In this document: one piece after another, positions 32,801-43,662 of the stretch | Layout: each line of letters opens with the position of its first letter | Numbering within the stretch: the stretch's first letter is position 1 | Source of the DNA: Litsea cubeba | Taxonomy: Eukaryota; Streptophyta; Magnoliopsida; Laurales; Lauraceae | Assembly: GCA_012931725.1 (NCBI GenBank) | Contig: CM022952.1 | Span: 58,645,089 to 58,709,088, forward strand | Direction of reading: 5' to 3' | DNA length: 64,000 nt | Made by a program: the position numbers and the translations under genes | The notes under the pieces: model-generated | The model's database searches: none | What the model was told of the DNA's origin: nothing | Seen by the model: only the letters and a program-made list of their open reading frames with translations

Positions 32801-32899
32801 GGCGACGACGATCTCTTGGGATTTGCCGCCGACGAAGTTTCCGTTGATGGCGCAGACGATGCCAGTGGGTTGTTGGAGGGTGAGGCTGTAGAGATACAT
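29888..32899 (-). CDS. SF3B3: Splicing factor 3b subunit 3, first coding exon (codons 1-1004)
   Basis: This exon encodes most of SF3B3 (SAP130), the triple beta-propeller scaffold of the SF3b complex in U2 snRNP, which helps hold SF3B1 at the branch site in the nucleus. The frame is open for 1004 codons from the ATG at 32899 (MYLYSLTLQQPTG). An MMS1_N/beta-propeller region fills roughly residues 70-600, and the CPSF_A-type C-terminal region starts near residue 850 (the end includes LAVGTAKSLQFWP and HTYRDRIYVGDIQE). An acidic linker lies around residues 790-830. The exon stops at a donor (GAG|GTATTTC, intron base 29887) in phase 0, and joining to 820-1311 restores the conserved ..DIQE|SFHYCKYRR.. 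segment. The family is about 1214 residues long, so about 83% of the protein is in this exon. The first roughly 850 coding bases are much richer in G+C than the rest. Upstream, a TATA box and telo-box motifs support this start. The gene looks intact and functional. Confidence 0.97.
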
Positions 32900-33200
32900 G
32901 GTGGTAGAGAGTGGGGGGGGGTGGGGCTGAAAACCCTAATTCTACAAATGCAGAGCAAGTGGAGAAACCCTAGGTTGGTGGGAGCATGATTTAGGGTTTA
33001 GGGTTGTAGCCGGTTGTTTGTTGTGAGTGGGAGACGCAGAATACAAGAGGTAAATGAGAAGTGAAGTGTGTGCAGAGGGATGCTATTTATATACTGGTTA
33101 TGGGCCTGTCCTGAACTTAGGAAGGGACCCATGTAGGGATATGAATGGGCCAGGCTACTTGCATAACCATGGCAGGGCCCAATTGGACATCCTCCACCTT
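32900..33200 (-). promoter_or_regulatory. SF3B3: SF3B3 5' leader and core promoter
   Basis: Read on the minus strand, a consensus TATA box (TATATAAATAG, 33083-33093) lies about 190 bases upstream of the ATG, placing the likely transcription start near 33055 and giving a leader of about 150 bases. The leader holds telo-box motifs (AAACCCTAAA at about 32990-33006). Several TGGGCC/GGCCCA motifs (near 33101, 33144 and 33176) lie upstream of the TATA box. In plants, telo-box plus TGGGCY (site II) combinations mark genes of translation, RNA processing and dividing cells, which fits a constitutive splicing factor. The motifs are seen directly; their activity is inferred. Confidence 0.6.
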
Positions 33201-34380
33201 GGGCTGTGGGATATTTTGGATTTAAATTCCAAATATCTCAAAATGAATATCCTCTCCTTCAGTAGGACATACCCAAATTTAATCCAATGAGTTAAATCAT
33301 TGGCTTAGAGCACAAAGTGAGAAACTAAAGGTACATTTAGGGGTTTGATAACTGCAGAATATAATATCTCCAAATTTAAATATTATAAGATTTTATTATC
33401 AAAGAATAAAATAGTGTCATATTATAATATTGTGTTATGGTGTTTGGCAATTTCTATGCATTTCAATGTACTTATAAAATATTTGGCAATTTATAAAATT
33501 TTCACTAGATAGTGCACAGAAATCAAGAGAAATATAGGAATGATAGACTCAAAGGGAATCCACTAATTAGTACTCACAAAGGAGAGGGCCCATCTAATTA
33601 GAAAATTATTAGACTAAATGTTAAAAACCACGAGTAATGTCTTTTAATCAATGTGGGTCCTCATGTTGGAAACCACAAAGTAATACATCCAATGGTGATT
33701 ATAACATAAGACCCTATTCAAGTGTTAGACATCATTGAGGAATCCATCTATGAAAAATCAATGTGTCACCCATTTGATGCTAATAGTCATGTTAAAAAGT
33801 TAATTATAGTAACCACTAGGGGGCACTAAACAATGAGACTCATTTAGTGATGGCAAACTAATAATTACAATCACACAATTGAATATTGGTAATGAATATG
33901 CGACCCACCTAAGATTTATAAACATGGAAGGGCCCATCTAATAGAGAGGTATAGTAAGGCTCCTATAAAAACCATCAATGTTAAAAATTATAGTGGGCCA
34001 CCATGGTAGTATTTTCTAAGAACTTCCACTCGTGTTTGCAAATCTCTAGATAGTTTTTTGTTAACGAAAGATTGTTTTATACAGCATATACTTGAATATT
34101 TTAATATTAATATTTTTGTAAGAAAGTGAGATATTGTAGGATACCTTCTAAGTTATCCAAACACCTAGTCCAAAACTTTTCCTTTTTAAAAAAATAAAGA
34201 AAGATCTAACCCCACTGGAAATGCTTTTTCCAACAAAATTATAAAAATCTTAACTCATTTTGTACTTTTCTAACTGCACCAAATGTTAAAAAAAAATGAC
34301 TTGCTGTGAAAAAAAAGAGAGAGAAATGTTCCTTGCCTTTTTCCATTAAAGCATGGTTGCACAAACAGCCCTAAATAGTA
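33201..34380. mobile_element. Intergenic DNA with an AT-rich TIR repeat (R0)
   Basis: From about 33340 to 34172 lies a diverged relative of the repeats at 34381-35890 and 35896-36912. It begins GGGTTTGATAACTGCAGAAT, continues with the AAATTTAAATATTATAAGA block shared by all three, and ends GTTATCCAAACACC. There is no coding content. The remaining bases are unremarkable AT-rich sequence. Confidence 0.4.
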
Positions 34381-34679
34381 GGTTTGGATGTTTACGGAAT
34401 ACAATATTTACAAATTTAAATATTGCAAGAATAAAATAGTACATAATTGAATAGTGTAACATTAGAATATTGTAATATTTTTGCAGTTTGGCAATTCTTG
34501 AAGAATATTACAGATTTTAAATTGAGTTGTCTGGAAGGTGCTTTATATGATTTCAATATAAATTTAAAAAATCCAAAATAACAACAAATTAATGTTATTG
34601 ATTGTAGAAAAGTTTATTATTAAATAATTTTTTATTAAATACTTTAATTTATATGTGATTTGCCATTTTTGAATGAAAA

Positions 34680-35265
34680 TAGTAGTGTGGTAAAGTAAAG
34701 TTCAACTGCCAATTTTTTTTATCATAAACCACTTTTCTTTATCATATAAAACTATGGTAAAGTGTAGTAAAGTAAAGTCAATACAAATGACAACTACTTT
34801 ACAGCCATCTCTCTCCTACTTTACTTCACTACATACTTCATCTTACCTTACTTTACCTCATATTTTACCATGATGTGACAACAACGTTTATTTTAGTTTA
34901 CCACATAAATAAACAAACATGTATTGACCTAGACGTAACATATTATCCCTTCACCGTGTTTAGATAAAAAGGTAATATGGTAAAGTAAAGTCAAACCACC
35001 ACTTTCTTACCATAAACTCTATCACAAGTCACTTTTTATCTACCATATAAACTGCAGTAAAGTGTAATAAAGTAAAGTCAAACAATAAGAAACTATTTTA
35101 CTACTGTAAAGTGTAATAAAGTAAAGTCAAACAATAAGAAACTACTTTACCACTATCCCACTTTACTTCACCATATACTTTATCTAACCTTTACATTACC
35201 TCGCCTTTACTGTAATTTGATATTTACCTTTACTTTACTATATATGTAAACACCATCATAGATTT
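34680..35265. repeat. Two adjacent MITE-like copies rich in TAAAGTAAAGTCAA
   Basis: Each copy opens with GGTAAAGTAAAGT(C/T)CAA and closes with CTTTACTTTAC..ATAT(G)TAAAC-type words in reverse. The second copy is bounded by GTGTTTAGATAAAAAGGTAA (about 34957) and TATATGTAAACACC (about 35252, reversed TIR). It also contains an internal 44-bp tandem duplication (CTGCAGTAAAGTGTAATAAA / CTACTGTAAAGTGTAATAAA). Confidence 0.55.
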
Positions 35266-35328
35266 GGTGAAGTTTTTTACTTTACTCTCTACCACTTTGT
35301 AAACCTCATTTTTAAAGATTTTTATATT

Positions 35329-35707
35329 GAGCAAGGCTCCCCTAAGCTCAAGCTTAGAAAAAGGTAAGCTCAAGTGTGTGGTGGGGCCCACTTAGGGACC
35401 CACATGGGGATGGGGGTGATGGGGATTTCAATGACTCCCTAGGATCTTCCTCCCTGCAAAAAAATAACTTCAACCGTAATTTCTATCATCTCCATATGGG
35501 CCCAAGAGTTTAATGGTCAACAATCCATTCAGATTTATATATAGTCAATCCAACGGTCCAGTAAATTCAGATCTTACCGAAAGTTGGTGGACATGTGGAA
35601 TTTAAGGGGGTTCTATGTTTGGTCCATTTACATGGACCAAAGGTGGCCCCACAAGCACGAGCTTACGAGATTTTCTCCCTAAGCTCGAGCTTAGGATAGC
35701 CTTGCTC
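35329..35707. mobile_element. Mutator-like MITE (379 bp) with 9-bp TSD
   Basis: The TIRs are GAGCAAGGCTCCCCTAAGCT and GAGCAAGGCTATCCTAAGCT (reversed). The TSD TTTTATATT is perfect (35320-35328 and 35708-35716). There is no coding capacity. A related MITE occurs at 60883-61127. Confidence 0.85.
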
Positions 35708-36130
35708 TTTTATATTATAAAAAGTTTTTTTACGGGGATGAGTTGTATGAAGAAATATTGAGTTTTTTTTTAAAGAAAATTATCATTTCTCCATATTTTT
35801 CTTGGGTTACCAAACGCATAAGATTATCTTTTTTAAAAAATAAAAGTTATATTCTATAAAATATTATTTTCTTGTGCATCCAAACAGGCCGAAGGGCCCA
35901 TTTAGATGTCTACAAAATAAAATATTTATAGATTTAAATATTGTAAGAATAAAATAGTATAGAATAACATAATACAATATTATAATAGTATAATACTTTT
36001 ACTAGAATATTACATATTTCAAATTGAGTTGTTTGGAATGTGTTATGATTAAAGTAAATTATATTATAAGAATATTTTTTATTAAATCTTTTAATTTATA
36101 TGTAATTTACTACGTCTGGATAAAAAAGTA

Positions 36131-36242
36131 GGTAATTGATATTGGCACTCCCTTTTCTCCCTTTTTTGATAGAGGCACTCCAAAATTTTGTGAAGGAAAA
36201 TGAGTGCCTCCATAAAAAAAAGGAGTGCCAAGATCACTTCTC
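36131..36242. mobile_element. 112-bp MITE with 8-bp TSD
   Basis: The ends GGTAATTGATATTGGCACTC and (reversed) GAGAAGTGATCTTGGCACTC are inverted repeats. The target duplication AAAAAGTA occurs at 36123-36130 and 36243-36250. It is too short to code. Confidence 0.8.
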
Positions 36243-36734
36243 AAAAAGTAAAGTGGTAAAGTAAAGTCATGTTTTCGGCAAGTTACTTTTCTTTTATTAC
36301 ATAAAACCATGATAAAGTATAGTAAAGTAAAGTCAACCAACTACTTTCTAACTCTCTCTCACTTTGCTACATACTTTATCTGACCTTACTTTACCTCACC
36401 TTTTATCGTAATATGACTTCAATCTTTATTTTACTTTACTACACCTGTAAACAAGTCACTTTTTATTTACTATATAAACTATGATAAAATATGATAAAGT
36501 AAAAACAAAAAAAAAAAGAAACTAATTTACCATTATTTCCCATTTTACTTGACCCTGTACTTTATCACACCTTTACTTTACCCTACCTTTACCGTCTTAT
36601 GAGATTTACTTTTACTTTACTTTACCATATATGTAAACATAAACATCATGATGGATTTCGTAGACTAAAGTCTTTACTTTACTCTACCACTTTGTAATTG
36701 TTATTTTGAAAGTTTCGTGTCTTGTAGAAAGTTT

Positions 36735-36753
36735 GGGGGGGGGGGGGGGGGGG
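36735..36753. repeat. Poly(G) run, 19 bases
   Basis: A homopolymer inside R2. The exact length may be a sequencing or assembly artefact. Confidence 0.85.
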
Positions 36754-36947
36754 TTGTAGGAGAGAATATTGAGCTTTTTGAAAGAAAATAATCTTTTATT
36801 CAAATTTTTCTTGAGTTACCAAACGCACAAAATTTACTTCTTTATAAAATGAAAGATTATATTCAATAAAATATTATTTTCTTGTGTTTTTTCTTGTGCA
36901 TCCAAACATGCCCGAGCCTTATTCCATCCAATGTTTAGCCCAAAGTA

Positions 36948-37941
36948 AGGGCTTGTTTGGGAGGTCTATTCTATTTTTTAAAGACCATTAAAAAATGACC
37001 CATACAAAAATGAGCCATAGAAAAAAGAGGCTAAAATAAAAGGAGGTGTTTGGTTATGCAAGGGTCTATGCTAAATAGACATTTTTATATCATTGGTTGA
37101 GAGTTTTTCACATATTTCTTGAGATCCACATAGTATTAGGCCATGAAAATTGAATCTATGGACGTGCTCAGCCTTCCAGAGAGATCTCACGGTTTGGATC
37201 TTGTGTTCAGGGCCCACATAATCCATAAAATTATACTTAATGGCTCACATTTTTGCATATATCTAGAGATTGGTGATAATCCAACAGGTGAAATTTGATC
37301 TCATGGTCATGTTTGATATTATGAACATTACTAAGGGTTTAGATCTTATTTTACACGCCTAAATAATAAAACAAATTGAAGCAGTTTACTGCTCATGGAC
37401 AAATGTGATATTAAGCATAATACATCAATGGTTATTTTTGTTTTGCACATATCTCGAGATTCACAAGGTATGGGATCAAAATTGACCGAGTAGTCATTCT
37501 TAGCCTTCCAAACATATCCAACGGTTTTGATCTTGTGTCGAGGCCCGCAGATTATCTCTAATGGCTCACGATTTTTGGCACATATCTCGAGATTGGTGAT
37601 GATTCAACGGCTGAGATTTGTATACATCACCTTGTTTGACCTTGTGGACACTTTCAACGGTTTGGATCTTGATTTGCCTTCTCGGATTTGGAGAAAATTT
37701 AAAAAAAAAAAAAAAAAAAACGGACTGGGCGTGATTATGCACAAAACACGATAGCTCCGCCTCTTATTTTTCCCTCTATTTCTCAACTAACTCATCAAGG
37801 GGGCTGTGGAAAGTAGAGGCATTGCCTTTACTTCTTTAAAATGGGTAGATGCTGAAAGTTGGTGCCAAACACTCTATTTTTCCAAATCTTTATCAATTGT
37901 AGAGAAATAGAGGGAAAAATTAGACCTCCCAAACATGCACC
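36948..37941. mobile_element. TIR DNA element of about 994 bp
   Basis: The left end GGGCTTGTTTGGGAGGTCTA and the right end (reversed) GGTGCATGTTTGGGAGGTCT are inverted repeats. AAGTA flanks both sides (36943-36947 and 37942-37946), which may be a TSD or chance. The interior carries a tandem duplication of about 340 bp (about 37190 and 37515; shared words ACGGTTT(T/G)GATCTTGTGT and CATATCT(A/C)GAGATTGGTGAT). An A-tract lies at 37699-37720. No transposase. Confidence 0.65.
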
Positions 37942-38829
37942 AAGTATGTTTACAGCGCCACAGATATAAATTTGGATATGAGTACGACGGTATAAATCGA
38001 AGACATGCTATTATGATTTAAAACTTCAATGAAGATGAAAGCACTTTTTTGTTTTGTTAGATGAGAGGAAAGCACATTGAGATCTTCTTAGACCCATTAC
38101 ATGTATATATTATTTCTCTTTAAAGCTGAATGTTGGTTGCAAAAAAAAAAAAAAAAACTCAATTCTAGCCTTAGGAGAAGCCACATTAGCTTATTGGGGC
38201 CTATTTGTGGATGCGTTCTTTCAAAAACACATAATATGTGCCTTTTCAATAAAAGGTGTCTCTTGGGTTAAATATATGCCTTTTCAATAAAATGTGTCTT
38301 GGGCCCATTTGTGTGGATGTAACCCAATTCAAAAGAATGCCTTCCAACTCTATAAATTAAGGTTATTCTTAAAGTTTTTATTTACTGTTCAAAATGAGCA
38401 TAAATATATATGAATCCTTTATTTTGTGTATGCTGATGTGGATTAAGCAATGAAAGGTTTGATTTTCATAGTTTGTTGGTTGATTTTAATTTTTTAATTA
38501 GTTTGTTATAAATAGATTTATAAGAATGGGATATTATTTTTAATATATTATTCAGAACTTAACCTGTGCGATGCACAGGGGCTTCATGCTAGTAATTTTT
38601 ATATAATAACATAGAACATGCACAAGTCATATGAAAACATGACTCTATGCATGTTTGGTTGCAAAGCAATAGGAGATTCTTATCTAATGCATTTTGGAAA
38701 TCTCCAAATGCTTACCCCATCACGTGGAATTTCAAAATGTTCATGGGCTGTTAGGCATTTGGAATTCTATTTTTGTGACGTTTTGGGTATTTATATAATA
38801 AATTATTTATTTATTTAATTATTATGGTA
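37942..38829. other. Intergenic AT-rich DNA ending in a Helitron-like terminus, no gene
   Basis: No coding frame or RNA gene is evident. It contains a tandem word (TGTGCCTTTTCAATAAAAGGTGTCTC-like, near 38238 and 38277, with ATATGCCTTTTCAATAAAAT) and the Helitron-like 3' end described separately. Confidence 0.5.
38563..38593 (+). mobile_element. Helitron-like 3' terminus
   Basis: A perfect 7-bp-stem hairpin (CCTGTGC-GAT-GCACAGG, 38563-38579) is followed nine bases later by CTAG and then T (38589-38593). This is the classic plant Helitron 3' end (hairpin, then CTRR, inserted before T). A matching 5' end starting with TC after A was not identified, so the length of the element is unknown. Confidence 0.55.
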
Positions 38830-39682
38830 ATTGAATGTATTTTAGTTAAATAGGTGGTTAGTTTAAGTGGGGACCACATTATGCCTAGACTCGGTGAGTT
38901 GGGCTTGTTGGATAGGTGACTTGACCTGTAGTTAATCCAAGCCCAACCCAGTGGGTGTAGTTCTTCTCAAACCAAAACTCTTCTCTCTTTAGAACCCAAG
39001 TTTTATTCAAACTCCTATTCTCATTCTCTACAAATACAACACCACCGTACATTTCTTCTCCCACAAAACTCTCTAACTTCTTTGGCTCTTACAACTTAGA
39101 AATCCAGCTACCGAATCTCCGATCAAAGACGGCCATCTTCTTTCTCGCGAAACCCTCTTTGCCGGGTTCTCATTTTGGGCATTAGCAATAGGAATCTTAG
39201 TTTGTCTCCTCCAGCCGCGAACCTAAGGCAAGTACCTAACTATAACTTGTGAATTGGTTGATTCATGTTATTTTGCATATAGAGTCCTTTGAATTCCCTT
39301 TTGTAGCTGATGATGTTAGAATAGGTTTCTCTCTTATTAATTTTGGTTAATTGATGTTTGGGCATTGGTGGATGGTTTTTCCCCTTGTGTTGGGAAGATG
39401 CTTTGGTGGAGGAAGATGTTATGGATGCATTGGTGATGGTATGGGAGGGATTCCCCATTGTTCATATCAAATAGTGGTTTATGTCCGAGACCCAATCGAT
39501 CGGGGACCCCACATCCAATCGATCGGATGTGGTGCAGTTACCAGGCGCAGGCCCAATCGATCGAGTATGATGTTCGATCGATTGGACAGGTGTCAGGCTC
39601 GCGAGAAATTGGACTCGTTGGGTCTGTTTGACGATGAATTTCTCTCTAATTCCTTTACTGATTCTAGGAAGCTATTGTGGAG
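38830..39682 (+). other. C/T-rich leader-like stretch, possibly LTR-derived, no gene
   Basis: From 38960 to 39240 a pyrimidine-rich leader with ATACAACACCACC words runs to GAACCTAAGGCAAGTACC, resembling the U5/leader of gypsy LTRs more than a host gene start. No sizeable frame follows. A cluster of CCAATCGATCGG palindromes lies at 39492-39585. Confidence 0.3.
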
Positions 39683-40226
39683 TAGGGGTGTACACGGATC
39701 GGATTGGTGTGGATTAGGCCAAATCCGTCACCAATCCTTTACCTATAGATTGATAGATTTGGAATTCGTCACCAATCCGTGGCTTTTAAAAATGGTTCCG
39801 ATCCGATCCGTGGAGGACCGGATCGGATTGGTTTAATCCGATCGATTCGTTGAATCTAATGTTAAAGAAAATTTGAAGAGCATGCTCTCAAGGCTCAGGT
39901 GAAATTTGGTCTAGGGTTTCATTTGTTATACTCATATATAAAAGTGAATTACATTTTGACCCCCGAAGTTTTTCTTCTTTTATATTTAGACCTCTTAACT
40001 TATAGTTAGACCCCTTAAGTTTTTTTATTTATATTTAATGTCAGCGGATTAGATCGGATTGAATCTGCGGATATAGGGTGAAATCTATCACCGATCCGTT
40101 ACTGACGGATTACAAGATTTTCAGTCTGTTACCAATTTGGTCACTAATCCATTTATCTTCGATTTGGTTAAAAATCCACGGATCGGATCGGTTTTACGGT
40201 TCGGCATATTTTTTTGTGCAACCTTA
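39683..40226. mobile_element. Non-autonomous hAT-like element (544 bp)
   Basis: The target duplication TTGTGGAG (8 bp) flanks the element at 39675-39682 and 40227-40234. The short imperfect TIRs TAGGGGTGTACA and (reversed) TAAGGTTGCACA fit hAT ends. GGATCGGATTGG words crowd both subterminal regions. No transposase. Confidence 0.7.
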
Positions 40227-41143
40227 TTGTGGAGTGTTTGGGATTCCCATTATGAGACTAAATTGTTAATTGGACTTATGTAAATACCGTTTGGGCACCC
40301 GATATCTCGCTAACATAGGGTTCAGTACCTTATATGGCCCTCAATGAATTCTAGTGAATTAGAGTTCAACCTATCTCTATTGAAAAGTTATTAATTAGGC
40401 CTATGCACTATAAATTGTGAAGAGATACGTTGACCTTTGTCCACGAGAGGTTCTTGTGGTGTTGTTGGGTTCGGGATTGTACGTTTGACGTTAGGATTGG
40501 TTTGTGGATATTCTTTGACCTTCGAGTTTGCATGCATAACTTAGATTGATGTTGGGTTTGTTAGTTGCATACCCTATGATGGTTGGATATGGACCGTAAT
40601 GTGGCTTGGTGTTAGATTCTTTTTTGAGTGGATATCCGTAAACACCAAATTTGTAGTAATTTGGTTTGTATTGAGGAAGATACAACCCTAAAAGGTTTTG
40701 GGTTTTCAGGGAATGGAGGTGCATGCCTATGCTTCATTGGACACTTTTGATTGCCTTTTGTGAATTTTGAAAAAATTGGCCCAAGATGCCGTACTCGCGT
40801 CAGACTGTGGTATTTATCTACCTGTCCTAGTCTTCCGGTCGTTGATTTCGATGCAACTTGCATCATTTTCTTTGTTTTGGAGTTGTCAACCCATTTTTGA
40901 TATTCTCTTGCCTTGTGGGAGTCATTTTCCACAATTCTTCATTTTTCATGAAATCTTTATTTTTTACGTGGAATTCATTTTCCATGCTTTTGGAGATTCT
41001 TTTCCCTACTTCTATTTTTTTTTTTCAAATTTGCATGTCTACACCACATCACTCTCTCTTTCATCTCCTCTCTTCCATCCTTTGGGTCTTCCTTCACCTT
41101 TCCCCTTTGCCTACCTCTCTAAGACTGCTTCCTGCATGATCCA
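40227..41143. other. Intergenic DNA left of the large Tat element, no gene
   Basis: The flanking sequence ends in the left ATCCA target duplication of the Tat element. Frames such as 40767-41174 are Phe/Ser-rich and look like translated AT/CT-rich DNA. Confidence 0.55.
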
Positions 41144-42030
41144 TGTAGGTGCAGAAAATAATGACCCACAATAACTGGGGAGCCTTAGAGGACTTATCCA
41201 ATGATGGTGATGATTGGGTACCGTCCGAAAGCCTGAAAGGGAAGAACACACAGTCAGAGGACCCTGGCCTGGGCGGCGCAAGGCTCTCCGATGCCAAAGT
41301 CAGTGAAAGAACTGGAACAATGGAAGGAGAGGAAGAAGAGAGACAGAGTAACAGCTCTGTGTATGAAAATGTGCATACCTTGCATGTGAAATGTAGTCCT
41401 TTTTATAGACGATTTGGAAGATATCTTGGACGATATCTTGGCATAGGTCTCATGATTCGACTGGGAAGTCATGATCAGCCCACGTTGCAATTAATGCGGT
41501 CCAATCCAGCCCACTCTGCATTAAATGCGCGTCGGATCAACCCACGTCGCATTTAATGCGCGTCTTGTTGGGCCAGATCGTGTTGGACGCCTTTGGCGGT
41601 AGGGGCACCATCGGATCCGCCCTCGGGCCCTGCCCTGATGTGGCCTCAGCCGCTGGATGCCGCCCTGTCAGGGATCTGGCGAAGATTGTGAGCGGCTGGA
41701 TGTCGCGTCTATCCCACTAGCTCGTGCCCCTATCCCTCCACGTGCCTGATGACGTGGGGGATGAGGGGCGCAAGTGGAGGCTCTTTCTTGCTTCGGCTTC
41801 CATCCCGGCTTCTTCAGCCGGGGTGGAGCTTTCTGCCGAAATGGCACCCGGGTGGCTCAGTTCGGCGCTAGTGGCCCGAAGCTGCCTGACTTCGGCCGGA
41901 CCCCCTGTCCTGGTAGCCGGGGTGAGCTTGGTGCCATGTGGATGGCACGCGGATGGCACGTGAGAGTGCTTAGCCTCATCTGATGGCTGTGATTAGCGTA
42001 ATCCTGTGGTTCTGGAAATCTCCCCACACA
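41144..42030 (-). repeat. 3' LTR of the Tat element
   Basis: In element orientation it starts TGTGTGGGGAGATTTCCAGA and ends TTTCTGCACCTACA. A TATA box (TATAAAAAGG on the minus strand) lies at about 41397-41406. Just inside, on the element strand, is the purine tract AGCTAGGGGGCAAT (42031-42044), a suitable polypurine tract. Confidence 0.95.
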
Positions 42031-42542
42031 ATTGCCCCCTAGCTTTTGACCTCTTAAGCGCCCTGGCCTTTAGCGGTCGAAAGCTAGAAAACTCGCCTGG
42101 GGATGCGACGGTCATTGCCTGGTGTCGCTTCAACTGTCCTGAAGCAATGAATGCTCTGTCTTGCCTGTACTGGGAAGCGAGTCGACGGTTACACGCGTCG
42201 CCTCTTCACTGGTTGTGCTGTCTTATTGATGGAACGGGCGCAGATTGCGAAATCAGCCCTTTCGAATTTCGAAAGCAGCGCGCGCCGAGGGTTGGTTTTC
42301 CATAAAGAGGGTCGTCTCCTTCCCTTCTTGTTTCTAATCTCTGCTCGCCTTTGCCTGCATCAGTGATTTCTGCTCTGCTGCTCGAGATTTCTTTTAGCGA
42401 GGACGACCATAGGGCGTGTCTGGATCTGTACTCGAGTCGCCCATTTTCGTCTCTGTAAGTTGCTTCACGCCTCTGTGTAGCTTTTTCCTAGGGTTTAGCA
42501 GCCTTTAGGGTTTTTTCTTTTGCTGTATCCTTCTTTCTAGAC

Positions 42543-43629
42543 ATGGGCACCCCTAGGTTCAGTTTAGACACCGAAGAGGGCATAGCCAGATTTAGGGCTG
42601 CCTTCGATATTCCGGAGCGAGTCCTGCTCAAGCCGGCGGACTCCGTCGACTATGCCACGATGCGCTGGTCCGGCGGCTGGATGCCGTTCCCTCTGATCTC
42701 TATGATCGAGGGCGGGGTCAGATTCCCCCTGCACCCTCTACTTAGAGCTTGCCTCAGTACCTGGTCCCTCACCCCGTGCCAGCTGATGCCCAATGGCTAT
42801 AAGGTCATCATGGGCACGGCGAAGCTGAATGAGATTCTGGGGACCGACCTAGGTGTTCATGATATCGAGGACACCTACGATATCTGCAAGGCTGGGGAAG
42901 GGAAATATTATCTCCGGGTGAAGCCGCAGCGAAGAGGCTTCGTCCTGGCCTTGGAAGATTCAAGTAAGAATGCCGAAGAAGCCTTTTTCTGTGTTTCGGG
43001 GGACTAGGAGTTCGGCGCTGGCGAAAGTAGGAGGCTAGCGGTCCCGCGCCGCCCCGGGACAGTCCCAAGTAAACATCGCTCCTTTTCATTCATCTTCTTT
43101 GCTTGATTTCGACGATGCCGAGCTGACTCCTCTATTATTTGTTATGCAGAGGCAGGTGCGAGACGACGCCGAGCTGCGAGTGAAGGCTGGAGGAGGAACC
43201 CCGACGACATTAACAAGGTTGAGAGGTACAAGGGGCACGAGACCAGGTCAGCCTGGAAGCTGCTCGGATACACGCCGAGATACCGCGGCCACTACCAGAG
43301 GACCGGGGTACCCGAGGTGGACGAAGCGCACCCTGATCGTCCAACCGTCTCCCTTGCTGTACCTACCGGGATCCCCTTGAACGATCCTGCCGCTGGACGA
43401 GCAGCGTCTGGGTCCGAGGGCGTCCACTTCAAGTTCGGAACCGTCGAACCTGAGGCAGATAGTGGACGCTTACTCTTCTGATCAGGAAGAAGATATGGCG
43501 GGAAGGTCGAGGGAGCCAGCCGTCAAGGACCTAGCGGCCAAATTCAGGCGGGGGCCCTCTTCCTCTGCGACGCCATCTTCTGCCAGCACCCGAGCAGCTT
43601 CGAGTTCGGGAGGTGCTGGCGACACTTCA

Positions 43630-43662
<33 letters not shown>

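Larger units (their letters stand above)
34381..35890. mobile_element. AT-rich TIR repeat (R1) with nested MITEs
   Basis: The ends are GGTTTGGATGTTTACGGAAT and (reversed) GGCCTGTTTGGATGCACAAG. After the left end comes CAATATTTACAAATTTAAAT, as in R0 and R2. Inside are two copies of a GGTAAAGTAAAGTCAA MITE (about 34680-34925 and 34950-35265) and a Mutator-like MITE at 35329-35707. No coding capacity. The superfamily is not determined. Confidence 0.5.
35896..36912. mobile_element. AT-rich TIR repeat (R2), second copy, with nested MITEs
   Basis: It begins GGCCCATTTAGATGTCTACA, ends (reversed) GGGCATGTTTGGATGCACAA, and follows R1 almost directly. It shares with R1 the blocks around AAATATTTATAGATTTAAAT and TATTAAATCTTTTAATTTAT, the TAAAGTAAAG MITE copies (about 36250-36650), and TTACCAAACGCA near the right end. 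A 112-bp MITE is inserted at 36131-36242, and a 19-base G run lies at 36735-36753. Confidence 0.5.

Noticed and set aside
31844..32989. 381-codon plus-strand frame opposite the SF3B3 exon
   Set aside because: It is the mirror of GC-rich codons in the real exon. The product is Glu/Gly/Asp/Val-rich and unlike any family, and the minus strand encodes a conserved protein.
34680..36660. CRISPR-like array (repeated TAAAGTAAAG words)
   Set aside because: The spacing is irregular and there is no constant repeat/spacer structure. It is eukaryotic DNA, and the words belong to MITE copies.
40767..41174. 135-codon frame spanning the left edge of the Tat element
   Set aside because: It crosses the TSD/LTR boundary, so it cannot be an ancestral gene. 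The product is Phe/Ser-rich low complexity.
41149..41983. Plus- and minus-strand frames of 70-135 codons, repeated at 53647-54481
   Set aside because: They lie entirely within the two LTRs of the Tat element, and their duplication simply reflects the LTR pair.
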